From: a virus | Virus record (IMG/VR): IMGVR_UViG_3300031857_001576 | Span: 1-21,911 of that record | Reading direction: 5' to 3' (one strand) | DNA: 21,911 bases | Shown here: positions 1 through 7,699 of the stretch, one piece after another | Numbering within the stretch: position 1 is the stretch's first letter | Layout of the letters: each line of letters starts with the position of its first letter | Program-made: the position numbers and the translations under genes | The notes under the pieces: model-generated | What the model saw: only the letters and a program-made list of their open reading frames with translations | What the model was told of the DNA's origin: nothing | Database searches by the model: none

Positions 1-1
1 C

Positions 2-244
2 ACCACCAAAGGTGACCACATCATTGAGACTATCATCAAGAAAGCCTTGGATCCTACCGATAAGGACCAGGCAGCGATGCTCAAGATGTGTGCCGATAGG
101 CTGTTACCGCTGTCTTACTTTGAGAAGGATAAGACTGGCGGTAAAGCTGGCATAACTATCAACATCAGCGGCATTGCTGATACAAAGATAGAAGCAGATG
201 ATGTTATTGACGCTGAGGATGTAGACTTTGAATCTAGAGATTAA
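2..244 (+). CDS. terS: Terminase small subunit, C-terminal part (5' end outside the window)
   Basis: The reading frame is open from base 2 to the TAA at 242-244, giving 80 residues with no start inside a sensible context, so the gene begins left of the window. The visible part has a lysine-rich helix, then MCADRLLPLSYFEKD, then a glycine-rich turn and an acidic tail. This pattern, together with the position directly before the large terminase and a 17-base overlap with it, fits the end of a podovirus small terminase subunit, which recognises the phage DNA and hands it to the large subunit for cutting and packaging. The DNA-binding N-terminus is not visible, so the call rests mainly on context and on the general look of the C-terminus. 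An internal TTG at 47 is possible but unlikely as a start. Confidence 0.65.
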   Translation, partial: TTKGDHIIETIIKKALDPTDKDQAAMLKMCADRLLPLSYFEKDKTGGKAGITINISGIADTKIEADDVIDAEDVDFESRD

Positions 245-1484
245 GTTACTTCCTTGGCAACAAGAAGTATGGAACGATGATACTCGTTTCAAGGTAGTTG
301 CTGCTGGCCGTAGAACTGGTAAAAGTAGACTAGCAGCCTGGATGCTCATAGTCGAGGCACTACAGACTGATAAAGGCCATGTCTGGTATATTGCTCCTAC
401 ACAGGGACAAGCCAGAGATATTATGTGGCTCACGTTATTGGAACTTGGTCACCCAGTCATTGAATCTAGTCATGTGAATAATATGCAGATTCGTCTGGTC
501 AACGGTGCACAGATCAGTCTTAAAGGTGCAGATAGACCAGAGACAATGCGTGGTGTCAGTCTAAAGTTTGTTGTGCTAGATGAATACGCAGACATGAAGC
601 CTGCTGTGTTTGAACAGATTCTTAGACCAGCACTGGCAGACTTAAAAGGCAAGGCACTGTTCATTGGTACACCCATGGGTAGAAATCATTTCTATGAACT
701 CTACCAGTATGGACTAGATAACAAAGATGATAACTACAAGTCTTGGCACTTCACCAGCTTTGATAACCCACTGCTGGACCCAAAAGAGATTGAAACCGCC
801 AAGAAAAGTATGTCCAGTTTCGCCTTCAGGACTGAGTTCATGGCCTCCTTTGAAGCAGCCTCCGGTGGCATCTTTAAAGAAGAATGGATCAAGGTAGACG
901 AAGAAGAACCAAAGGATGGCCGCTACTATATTGCTGTAGACCTTGCTGGCTTTGAGAATGTAGCAGTTGCTACCACTGCAAAAAAGAAAAGACTAGACCA
1001 GTCTGCTATCGCTGTAGTCAAGGTCTGTGCTGATGGCACATGGTGGGTTGCTAATATTGAGTATGGCAGATGGGACATCAAAGACACTGCACAAAGAATC
1101 TTTGATGCTGTTAGAGACTATGAACCACTATGTGTTGGCATCGAACGTGGTGCACTAAAGAATGCAGTCTTGCCATACTTGTCTGACCTGATGCGTAAGT
1201 ATAATAGTTACTTTCGTATTGAAGACCTAACACACGGTAATAAGAAAAAAGCAGATAGGATTACTTGGTCCTTGCAGGGTCGCTTTGAACATGGTAAAAT
1301 CATATTCAATGACAAAGAGTGGGTGTCTGAGATAACTGATGAACTACTTAACTTCCCCAACACCCAAGTACACGATGACCTGATTGATGCACTTAGTTAC
1401 ATTGACCAGATCGCTATTGCTGAATACGCAACCTACATAGATGAAGATAACTTTACACCAATGGATGCCGTTGCTGGATATTGA
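228..1484 (+). CDS. terL: Terminase large subunit (packaging ATPase and nuclease)
   Basis: 418 residues, a normal length for the family. The N-terminal ATPase shows an adenine-contact PWQQEVW (residues 9-15), a Walker A GRRTGKS (27-33), a Walker B VVLDE (115-119) and a coupling motif IGTP (146-149). The C-terminal RNase H-like nuclease shows acidic residues expected at the active site: D238 in YYIAVDLAG, E306 in VGIERGA, and D383/D384/D387 in HDDLIDA. The enzyme pumps DNA into the prohead through the portal and cuts it. The start is TTG at 228: a stop codon lies two codons upstream in frame, the first ATG comes only after Walker A, and a GAGG at 215-218 is well spaced. It overlaps the small subunit by 17 bases, so the two are probably translated in a coupled way. 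Confidence 0.96.
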   Translation: MNLEIKLLPWQQEVWNDDTRFKVVAAGRRTGKSRLAAWMLIVEALQTDKGHVWYIAPTQGQARDIMWLTLLELGHPVIESSHVNNMQIRLVNGAQISLKGADRPETMRGVSLKFVVLDEYADMKPAVFEQILRPALADLKGKALFIGTPMGRNHFYELYQYGLDNKDDNYKSWHFTSFDNPLLDPKEIETAKKSMSSFAFRTEFMASFEAASGGIFKEEWIKVDEEEPKDGRYYIAVDLAGFENVAVATTAKKKRLDQSAIAVVKVCADGTWWVANIEYGRWDIKDTAQRIFDAVRDYEPLCVGIERGALKNAVLPYLSDLMRKYNSYFRIEDLTHGNKKKADRITWSLQGRFEHGKIIFNDKEWVSEITDELLNFPNTQVHDDLIDALSYIDQIAIAEYATYIDEDNFTPMDAVAGY

Positions 1485-1494
1485 GGAGACCTAG

Positions 1495-1758
1495 ATGGAC
1501 TACGAAAATAATAATGAAGAAATGGAAGAATCTTACGTTCCACTAAACTGGGATACTCTGTCTTCCAATCCTGATGTATGGGAAACAATTAAAGAAGAAC
1601 TAGATGATAAGTTAGACGCTGAGTGTCTAATGAAGATTATTACTAAAGCAAAAGAAGTAGGCCTAAAAGACGATAAGATCTTTCTGCCTGTAGAGAAGGA
1701 ACAACCAGAGATGGAGTATGCTTCTTTATTCTCTAACACCACCGAAGAGGATCTGTGA
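1495..1758 (+). CDS. Small acidic protein of unknown function
   Basis: 87 residues, strongly acidic, especially near both ends (NNNEEMEESY at the start, TTEEDL at the end), with a predicted helical middle around KEELDDKLDAECLMKIITKA. It has a good ribosome site (GAGGAG, 1483-1488) before ATG 1495, and its TGA stop shares one base with the ATG of the portal gene, so it belongs to the terminase-portal block. No motif is recognised. Its place between large terminase and portal suggests a packaging or head-assembly role, but that is inference from position only. Confidence 0.75.
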   Translation: MDYENNNEEMEESYVPLNWDTLSSNPDVWETIKEELDDKLDAECLMKIITKAKEVGLKDDKIFLPVEKEQPEMEYASLFSNTTEEDL

Positions 1759-3794
1759 TGGAAGAACAACAGTACAACTCTAAAGAGATGGAGATTACCA
1801 GTTGGGTGATGTCTCGCTGTGAGAACTGGCGTAACCAACGTGATGAGAACTATCTAGAGTCTTGGAAAGAATATGAGCGCCTCTGGCGTGGTATCTGGGC
1901 TGGTGAGGATGCCACTCGTGACTCTGAGCGTTCCAAGATTGTTACGCCTGCACTACAGCAAGCAATTGAGACTTCAGTAGCTGAGATCGAAGAGGCTATC
2001 TTTGGTCGTGGTGAGAAGTTCTTTGACATCATTGACGACAGAGCAGACAACAATAAGATTGATGTAGAAGAGATTAAAAATCAGATGGTAGAGGACTTTA
2101 AGAAAGAGAAAGTCCGTAAGTCAGTATCTGATATTGTTCTTCTTGGTGCTGTGTATGGCACTGGCATTGGTGAGATTACCATCGCAGAAAAGACAGAACT
2201 AAGACCAGCGATGAGGCCCATAGTAGAGATGGGTGTTGCTGCCATTGGTGTTGAAGAAGTACCTAGATTCGTTGTTGGTCTAAAGCCAATTAACCCTAAG
2301 AACTTCTTAATTGATCCCAATGCCACCAGCATTGAAGATGCTCTTGGCTGTGCTATTGAAGAGTATGTGTCCATTCACAGCGTTGTTGCTGGTATGGAGG
2401 CTGGTGTTTATAAGAAAGTAGAAAACCTTGGCCCCGCCGCAGTCGAAGATGACTTAGAGCCAGTACAGGAAGACATTGAGTATCAGCAAGACAAGGTTAA
2501 ATTATTACGCTACTACGGCCTTATTCCCAAGTTCATGCTTGAGGAAGACGGTGAAAAGATTATGGAACTCTTTAGCAAAAAGCAAGAAGAGTTTGGTAGC
2601 GAAGCAGCAGAGTACACAGAACTGGTAGAAGCCATTATTGTTATCGCTAACGATGAGCATTTACTCAAGGCAGAACAGTCGCCATACATGATGGAAGACC
2701 GTCCTGTGGTGGCTTTCCAGTATGACTCCATGCCCAATCGTTTCTGGGGCCGTGGCATCGCTGAAAAAGGCTATAACTGCCAGAAAGCCATCGATGCACA
2801 AATTCGTAGTCATCTAGATAGCCTAGCATTGACTACTGTGCCTATGATGGGTATTGATGCTACTCGTCTGCCTCGTGGTGCTAAGTTTGAGGTAAGGCCA
2901 GGTAAGACTATCCTAACTAATGGTAATCCAGCAGAGATTCTGCAACCATTTAAGTTTGGTAATACTGACCCAGGCAACCTTGCCACTGCTAACCAGTTTA
3001 TGCAGATGCTGCTAATGGCAACAGGTACAGTAGACTCTGCACAACTAAATGCTGGCACCACTGGTGATATGGCTGGTATGTCCCCAGCACTATCAGCAAT
3101 CATTAAGAAGAATAAGCGCACCTTAGTCAACTTCCAAGAGCAGTTCTTAATACCGTTTGTAACTAAGTCTGCATACCGCTTTATGCAGTTTGATCCTGAG
3201 CGCTATCCTGCACAAGACTTTATCTTTGTTCCTTCTTCTAATCTTGGTATCATTGCTCGTGAATATGAGCAGATGCAGTTTATGAACCTGTTGAAGACAC
3301 TTGGACCAGATAGTCCTGTTGTGCCGATAGTGATGAAGTCCATTATTGAGAATAGTGGCCTTGCTGACCGTGAGAAGTTGGCTGCACAACTTGACCAAGC
3401 AATGCAACCCACGCCTGAACAGTCTCAGATCCAGCAAGTTCAACTACAGTTGCAGTTGGCTCAGGCACAGGCACAGGTAAAACAGTTGGAGGCATCGGCA
3501 CAGAAAGACCAGGCTGAAGCTGCCAAGGCTGTTGTAGAGGCTCAGATGATGCCAGAAGAGACTCGTGCAAAAGTACTCAGTGCAGTGAGTAAAAATCTAC
3601 CCACCGCTGACGACCAAGCACAGAAAGAGTTCGATAGGCGTGTTAAAATTGCTGAACTGATGCTCAAAGAAGCCGATATTAAAAATAATACCAAGATAGT
3701 AGAGTTGCAAATGGCAGAGAAAATTGCTACTATCGGCAAAACTGAGCAAGAATTTCTTGATAAAATAACAAAAGAGATTGAAAACAATGCCTAA
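1758..3794 (+). CDS. Portal protein (head-to-tail connector)
   Basis: 678 residues from ATG 1758. A GTG three bases earlier is also in frame, but the ATG is better spaced from GAGG (1746-1749). The N-terminus has the aromatic-rich helices typical of podovirus portals (ESWKEYERLWRGIWAG, then IVTPALQQAIETSVAEIEEAIFG), and the middle includes VVAFQYDSMPNRFWGRGIAE, typical of the portal core. Roughly residues 550-605 form a glutamine- and alanine-rich coiled coil, and a charged helical tail follows. The portal is a ring at one head vertex through which DNA is packed and ejected, and it binds the terminase and the adaptor. Its position right after the large terminase agrees. The last 8 bases overlap the fibre gene. 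Confidence 0.9.
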   Translation: MEEQQYNSKEMEITSWVMSRCENWRNQRDENYLESWKEYERLWRGIWAGEDATRDSERSKIVTPALQQAIETSVAEIEEAIFGRGEKFFDIIDDRADNNKIDVEEIKNQMVEDFKKEKVRKSVSDIVLLGAVYGTGIGEITIAEKTELRPAMRPIVEMGVAAIGVEEVPRFVVGLKPINPKNFLIDPNATSIEDALGCAIEEYVSIHSVVAGMEAGVYKKVENLGPAAVEDDLEPVQEDIEYQQDKVKLLRYYGLIPKFMLEEDGEKIMELFSKKQEEFGSEAAEYTELVEAIIVIANDEHLLKAEQSPYMMEDRPVVAFQYDSMPNRFWGRGIAEKGYNCQKAIDAQIRSHLDSLALTTVPMMGIDATRLPRGAKFEVRPGKTILTNGNPAEILQPFKFGNTDPGNLATANQFMQMLLMATGTVDSAQLNAGTTGDMAGMSPALSAIIKKNKRTLVNFQEQFLIPFVTKSAYRFMQFDPERYPAQDFIFVPSSNLGIIAREYEQMQFMNLLKTLGPDSPVVPIVMKSIIENSGLADREKLAAQLDQAMQPTPEQSQIQQVQLQLQLAQAQAQVKQLEASAQKDQAEAAKAVVEAQMMPEETRAKVLSAVSKNLPTADDQAQKEFDRRVKIAELMLKEADIKNNTKIVELQMAEKIATIGKTEQEFLDKITKEIENNA

Positions 3795-6531
3795 CATCAA
3801 AGAATTTATTAAAAAAATAGGTTCTGAGTCTGTTTCCTTAGAGGAACAGCAACAAGCATTGGTTGAAATTGAACAAACCATTAAGGCTGCTCGTCAAAAG
3901 CGTGAAGAAGAGGTAGGTAAAAACGCTAAGATGGTGGTAGACGCTCTAAAACAGATCGAAAGCCGCCTAAATGACAAGTTCCAAGAACTGTTGGCAACAC
4001 CAGCAATGGTTGGTGCTCCCGGCAGAGACGGTAAAGACGGCAAAGACGGTAAAGATGGCCTACCAGGCCCTGCTGGCCTCAATGGCGCACAGGGTAAGGA
4101 TGGTATTGATGGTGTAGATGGCAAGGATGGTGTCTCTGTTGTTGATGCTAAGATTGATTTTGATGGCTCCTTAGTCATTACACTGTCTAATGGCGATGAG
4201 ATTGATGCTGGTTTAGTCGTTCCAACAGCAGTAGCAGAGCAATATAACGCCTTTATGACTAGAGGCGATATTATTCCTACTCAGTCAGGCAACTCTGGTA
4301 AATATCTAACCACTGATGGCTCCAACCTTGCCTGGGACCAGATCAATATCTCTACCGCAGACATTACTGGTACTCTACCAATTGCTAATGGCGGTACTGG
4401 CGCTACTACTGCACCCAATGCTAGGACTAATCTAGGTCTTGGCACTATTGCTACACAGAATGCTAACAGTGTAACAGTCACTGGCGGCTCAATAGACGGC
4501 ACTACCATCGGCGGCTCCACCCCAGCAGCAGGCACTTTTACTACTCTAGCCCTAGACGCACCCACCACAGACGCAACCCTGACAATCGACACAGGCATTA
4601 CTGGCTGGGTTTACTCTGGTAAGACCGTGAGTGTTGTGGGGCAGGAAAATAACCCCCAAGGATTATTTATTGGTTCAAACGGAACCAAGATGTATGTCTG
4701 TGGTTCGACTGGTGATGATGTAAACGAATACACTCTTGGGACTGCGTGGGATGTTTCTACCGCAACATTTACTGCGGTATCAACAGGAGTAACACAAGAC
4801 ACCACACCTGTTGATGTTTTTTTCAAAGACGATGGTCTGACGATGTTCATGCTTGGTCAAACAAACGATACCGTCTACCAATACACATTATCCGTAGCGT
4901 GGGACATAACAACCGCAACCTACGCATCCAAATCCTTTAGCGTAACAACCCAAGACTCTGCGCCAACTGGTATGTGGTTTAAGCCTGATGGCACGACCAT
5001 GTATATTGTTGGAGCGACTAATGACACGGTTTACCAATACACATTAAGCACACCTTGGGATATTTCAACCGCTTCTTATGCAAGCATTTCTTTTAGCGTT
5101 GCATCTGTTGAATCTAATCCACAACAAGTAAATCTAAGCGCAGACGGAACAAAGATGTGGGTGCTTGGCTCTACTGGTGATGACATAAATGAATATACGC
5201 TTGGAACCGCCTGGAATATCAGCACCGCTACGCGCGTAAACAATATCTATGTTGGATTTCAAGAAACAGGCCCAACTGGATTATTTATAGATTCAACTGC
5301 GGCAAACAGAGTTTATGTGGTTGGCTTAACTACCGATGCAGTTTATCAATACAACACAGTTACTAATACGATAGACGCAACAACCGATAGATTCTATGTA
5401 AGTGGCGAAGGCTACATAGAAGGAAATACTTATTATGATAATAATGTCTATGTAGACGGTGCTGTAACAGCCAACGGAAGTTTAACTGCAGCTTCCTCAA
5501 TTAATTTTTCAACTGCTGGAAGCAACATATCAATTGGAACTGGATTAACTACTGGAGTTTTAACTCTTGGTGGCACAGCTCAAACATCAGCAATTACAGT
5601 AGGCCAGTCCACAGGCGCACAGACCCTAAACCTTGGTACTGGCGCAACTACCAACGGAACGACAAAAGCAGTCAACATCGGAACCGCTGGTGTCTCTGGG
5701 TCTACCACGACCATTAACATCGGCTCGGCTGTATCCGGTGCGCTTGGTAACATAAGTATGGGCAATAGCGGAACACAATTTCTTGTTGCCCCAACAACTT
5801 CTGCAGTCAACTATGTTCAGGTTACTGGTAATGCAACCACATCTCGCCCTGTTATTTCTGCACAAGGCTCTGATGCAAATATTGGGTTGCAGCTTGCCAG
5901 TAAAGGTAATCGTTCAATTTCATTACTGACTAATAGTGTTACATCATTAGATGTGTTATCACCGGCCTCTGGTGTTAATTATTTTACCTTAAATGGTTCA
6001 ATTACTAACCTTTCTCCAAGTATTGTTTCAACCGGAACAGACACCAACATCGACCTAAACCTGACTACTAAAGGAACTGGTGCTGTTAAGTTAAATACTG
6101 GTGGTGGTGAGCAGTTAAGAGTCAGCAACACCGCCTCTGCTGTGAACTATGTGCAGGTTACTGGTAACGCTACTACAGGGTATCCGCAGTTATCGGCGCA
6201 AGGTTCTGATACAAATCCTGGAATTTTGTATACGACAAAAGGTACTGGTGAACATCGTTTCTCAACTGCGTCAAGCGTAACGGCAATCCAGTTCCGTGTT
6301 CGTCATATTAACGCCCCTGCAAATTATTGCGCGGTTATTGGCGCTCCTGCTGGATCTACCCCTGAATTTCAAACTCTTGGAACTGACACCAACATCGACC
6401 TAGCACTAACACCAAAAGGTACAGGACTGGTTCGCTTTGGTACGCACACAGCAACAGCATTAACAATCTCTGGTTACATTGAGATCAAAGACGCAGGTGG
6501 AACAATTCGTAAACTAGCAGTAGTTACTTAA
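3787..6531 (+). CDS. Large fibre-like virion protein: coiled coil, collagen-like stretch, beta-propeller, repeats
   Basis: 914 residues from ATG 3787 (a TTG at 3778 is also in frame), overlapping the portal by 8 bases. In order: charged coiled coil (about 1-70); 13 unbroken Gly-X-Y triplets (G76-G115); a short beta domain (118-145); a fibre linker with IANGGTGATTAPNARTNLGL (199-218); a propeller-like region (273-530) of about five 50-residue repeats built on DGTKMYV...YQYTL...WDISTA; a threonine- and glycine-rich stretch (565-660); and four copies of an NY-x-TG repeat starting near 675, 731, 787 and 847; then an end domain SGYIEIKDAGGTIRKLAVV. Coiled coil plus collagen repeat implies a trimeric fibre, with the propeller probably binding a surface sugar or receptor. 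The position next to the portal is unusual for a fibre, so a head fibre is a fair alternative. No peptidoglycan or depolymerase active site is recognised. Confidence 0.82.
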   Translation: MPNIKEFIKKIGSESVSLEEQQQALVEIEQTIKAARQKREEEVGKNAKMVVDALKQIESRLNDKFQELLATPAMVGAPGRDGKDGKDGKDGLPGPAGLNGAQGKDGIDGVDGKDGVSVVDAKIDFDGSLVITLSNGDEIDAGLVVPTAVAEQYNAFMTRGDIIPTQSGNSGKYLTTDGSNLAWDQINISTADITGTLPIANGGTGATTAPNARTNLGLGTIATQNANSVTVTGGSIDGTTIGGSTPAAGTFTTLALDAPTTDATLTIDTGITGWVYSGKTVSVVGQENNPQGLFIGSNGTKMYVCGSTGDDVNEYTLGTAWDVSTATFTAVSTGVTQDTTPVDVFFKDDGLTMFMLGQTNDTVYQYTLSVAWDITTATYASKSFSVTTQDSAPTGMWFKPDGTTMYIVGATNDTVYQYTLSTPWDISTASYASISFSVASVESNPQQVNLSADGTKMWVLGSTGDDINEYTLGTAWNISTATRVNNIYVGFQETGPTGLFIDSTAANRVYVVGLTTDAVYQYNTVTNTIDATTDRFYVSGEGYIEGNTYYDNNVYVDGAVTANGSLTAASSINFSTAGSNISIGTGLTTGVLTLGGTAQTSAITVGQSTGAQTLNLGTGATTNGTTKAVNIGTAGVSGSTTTINIGSAVSGALGNISMGNSGTQFLVAPTTSAVNYVQVTGNATTSRPVISAQGSDANIGLQLASKGNRSISLLTNSVTSLDVLSPASGVNYFTLNGSITNLSPSIVSTGTDTNIDLNLTTKGTGAVKLNTGGGEQLRVSNTASAVNYVQVTGNATTGYPQLSAQGSDTNPGILYTTKGTGEHRFSTASSVTAIQFRVRHINAPANYCAVIGAPAGSTPEFQTLGTDTNIDLALTPKGTGLVRFGTHTATALTISGYIEIKDAGGTIRKLAVVT

Positions 6532-6544
6532 TCAAGGAGAAAAC

Positions 6545-6814
6545 ATGGCACTCAAAAAATCTGTAATGACTGAGTTTGGTGTAGAGGCGCAGTATTGGAA
6601 CATCGGAGCCGTACAAGAGGACTTCAAAGGCAAGGGAACTGAGGTGACCTTTTATGGCTACGCATCTGCCGAGGCTCGTGCCGCTGAGAAACAGCCTCTA
6701 GCCGCTGGCAAGGTTCAGATCGCTGGTGACGAGTATGTCGCTGGTGCAGACCGTGCCCAACTCTACGCAATCATCAAGCAAAAGCCTGAGTTTGAGGGTG
6801 CAGAGGACTGCTAA
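6545..6814 (+). CDS. Small conserved-looking phage protein, function unknown
   Basis: 89 residues with an AAGGAG site six bases before ATG 6545. The sequence (MALKKSVMTEFGVEAQYWNI, then VTFYGYASAEARAAEKQPLA) looks like a compact beta-rich domain and resembles small proteins often found beside phage fibre genes. It has no transmembrane segment and a single cysteine as the last residue. It probably shares the transcript of the fibre gene and may be an accessory or assembly factor for it; this is inference from position. Its TAA stop overlaps the stop of the opposite-strand nuclease gene by three bases in a shared CTAA. Confidence 0.72.
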   Translation: MALKKSVMTEFGVEAQYWNIGAVQEDFKGKGTEVTFYGYASAEARAAEKQPLAAGKVQIAGDEYVAGADRAQLYAIIKQKPEFEGAEDC

Positions 6815-7380
6815 GTAATTCTGTGCTGCCGCATGAACTGAGCAATTTTCTCATGTTCTTCGGCAGTACCATTATTCTTAATGCGGTTAGCCCTCATAGA
6901 GATTATAGCGACATTACCTTTGATGTAGCCTTTTAGTGGGTCTATACGATCAAAGGACGGAGAATCATCTAAGTAGCCTTCTTCATTGAAGTAATTAAGT
7001 TCTATCCCAAGGATAGGACAGTGAGTAGGGAAGTCAATATCACCAAACTCAATTGAGAACTCTTTTCCAACACGAAGAGAGTTTGCTTTTTTGGCTTTGA
7101 ACTTCTCTCTCATGGCGGTATAAATAAAAGACTTACGGTATTCCATGTCTTTCCATTTATTACCCCACTTAGCTTGCATCTTGGCCTCGAATTGTTCGCG
7201 CCTCTTTTGACGCTTAATCTCAGTTGCCTTGATGTTATTCTTTTTACATATTTGCTCTACTCTTTGCTTAGAGACTTTGTTATTTAGTTTACTGGCTATT
7301 TCAGTATAACCAAAGCCTTGCTTGGCCCAGGTTAATAAATTAGTTCTTTCTTCAGCGGTAAGGACATATTGAAATGGCAT
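6811..7380 (-). CDS. HNH-type endonuclease with N-terminal helix-turn-helix (homing-like)
   Basis: 189 residues, the only opposite-strand gene inside the late block. The start is ATG at 7380 because an AGGAG lies at 7386-7390, five bases before it; the longer frame up to 7431 would run through the promoter. Residues 9-50 look like a helix-turn-helix (TEIASKLNNKVSKQRVEQIC). Residues 120-170 carry HCPILGIELNY, then SFDRIDPLKGYIKGNVAIIS and ANRIKN, the pattern of a phage HNH family that lacks zinc cysteines (only C121 is present here). Such genes are often free-standing homing endonucleases that cut phage DNA lacking them and spread by repair. It has its own promoter and meets the plus-strand gene stop to stop, as expected for a late insertion. 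The catalytic residues cannot be assigned with certainty. Confidence 0.8.
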   Translation of the reverse strand: MPFQYVLTAEERTNLLTWAKQGFGYTEIASKLNNKVSKQRVEQICKKNNIKATEIKRQKRREQFEAKMQAKWGNKWKDMEYRKSFIYTAMREKFKAKKANSLRVGKEFSIEFGDIDFPTHCPILGIELNYFNEEGYLDDSPSFDRIDPLKGYIKGNVAIISMRANRIKNNGTAEEHEKIAQFMRQHRIT

Positions 7381-7402
7381 AGAGTCTCCTGTGAAACAGC
7401 AG

Positions 7403-7431
7403 ATGTTAGCATACTTATAGTTGAATGTCAA
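7403..7431 (-). promoter_or_regulatory. Sigma-70-type promoter for the HNH gene
   Basis: Read on the minus strand, TTGACA (complement of 7426-7431) is followed by exactly 17 bases and then TAACAT (complement of 7403-7408), with a TG one base before the -10 box (extended -10). Transcription would start near 7396-7397, leaving a leader of about 16 bases that holds the AGGAG of the HNH gene. Box quality and spacing are both close to consensus. Confidence 0.75.
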
Positions 7432-7449
7432 GAAATATTTTGGTATAAT
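7421..7449 (+). promoter_or_regulatory. Sigma-70-type promoter reading toward scaffold and coat genes
   Basis: TTGAAT (7421-7426), a 17-base spacer and a perfect TATAAT (7444-7449), with TG at 7441-7442 giving an extended -10. The expected start lies at 7455-7457, which is the ATG of the next gene at 7457, so the message would have little or no leader. It sits back to back with the minus-strand promoter, and the two -35 boxes share base 7426. Confidence 0.72.
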
Positions 7450-7456
7450 TAAGAAA

Positions 7457-7699
7457 ATGTCGCCAGAACTACAACAATATTACGATAACAGGTTCGACCT
7501 CTTCATCCACCCCGGCTGGAAAGACCTAATCGAAGACCTGCAAGCGATGCTTCAGCAATACGAAGACATCCGTAACTGCGATAAAGACACTATCGAGTTC
7601 CGTAAAGGACAAATCGACATCCTAGACTATTTCATTGGACTACGGGAACTGTCGCAACGAACCTATGAGGAACTAAAAGATGGCGAAAAGAATATTTGA
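7457..7699 (+). CDS. Small helical protein of unknown function
   Basis: 80 residues from ATG 7457. A longer frame from TTG 7421 would begin inside the promoter and is unlikely. The protein looks all-helical and rather acidic (LIEDLQAMLQQYEDI, then FRKGQIDILDYFIGLRELS) and has no cysteines of note and no membrane segment. There is no clear ribosome site, since only AAGAAA precedes the start, which fits either leaderless translation from the promoter at 7421-7449 or weak expression. Its last 20 bases overlap the next gene. No known function is recognised; similar small helical proteins occur between fibre and scaffold genes in podoviruses. Confidence 0.72.
   Translation: MSPELQQYYDNRFDLFIHPGWKDLIEDLQAMLQQYEDIRNCDKDTIEFRKGQIDILDYFIGLRELSQRTYEELKDGEKNI

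Noticed and set aside
3147-3443. Open frames of about 70-100 codons on the minus strand inside the portal gene
   Set aside because: They lie opposite a well supported gene, have no ribosome site and no protein-like composition; ordinary shadow frames.
3787-6531. Diversity-generating retroelement target in the fibre
   Set aside because: No reverse transcriptase and no template copy of the C-terminal region in the window; the repeats are internal to the protein.
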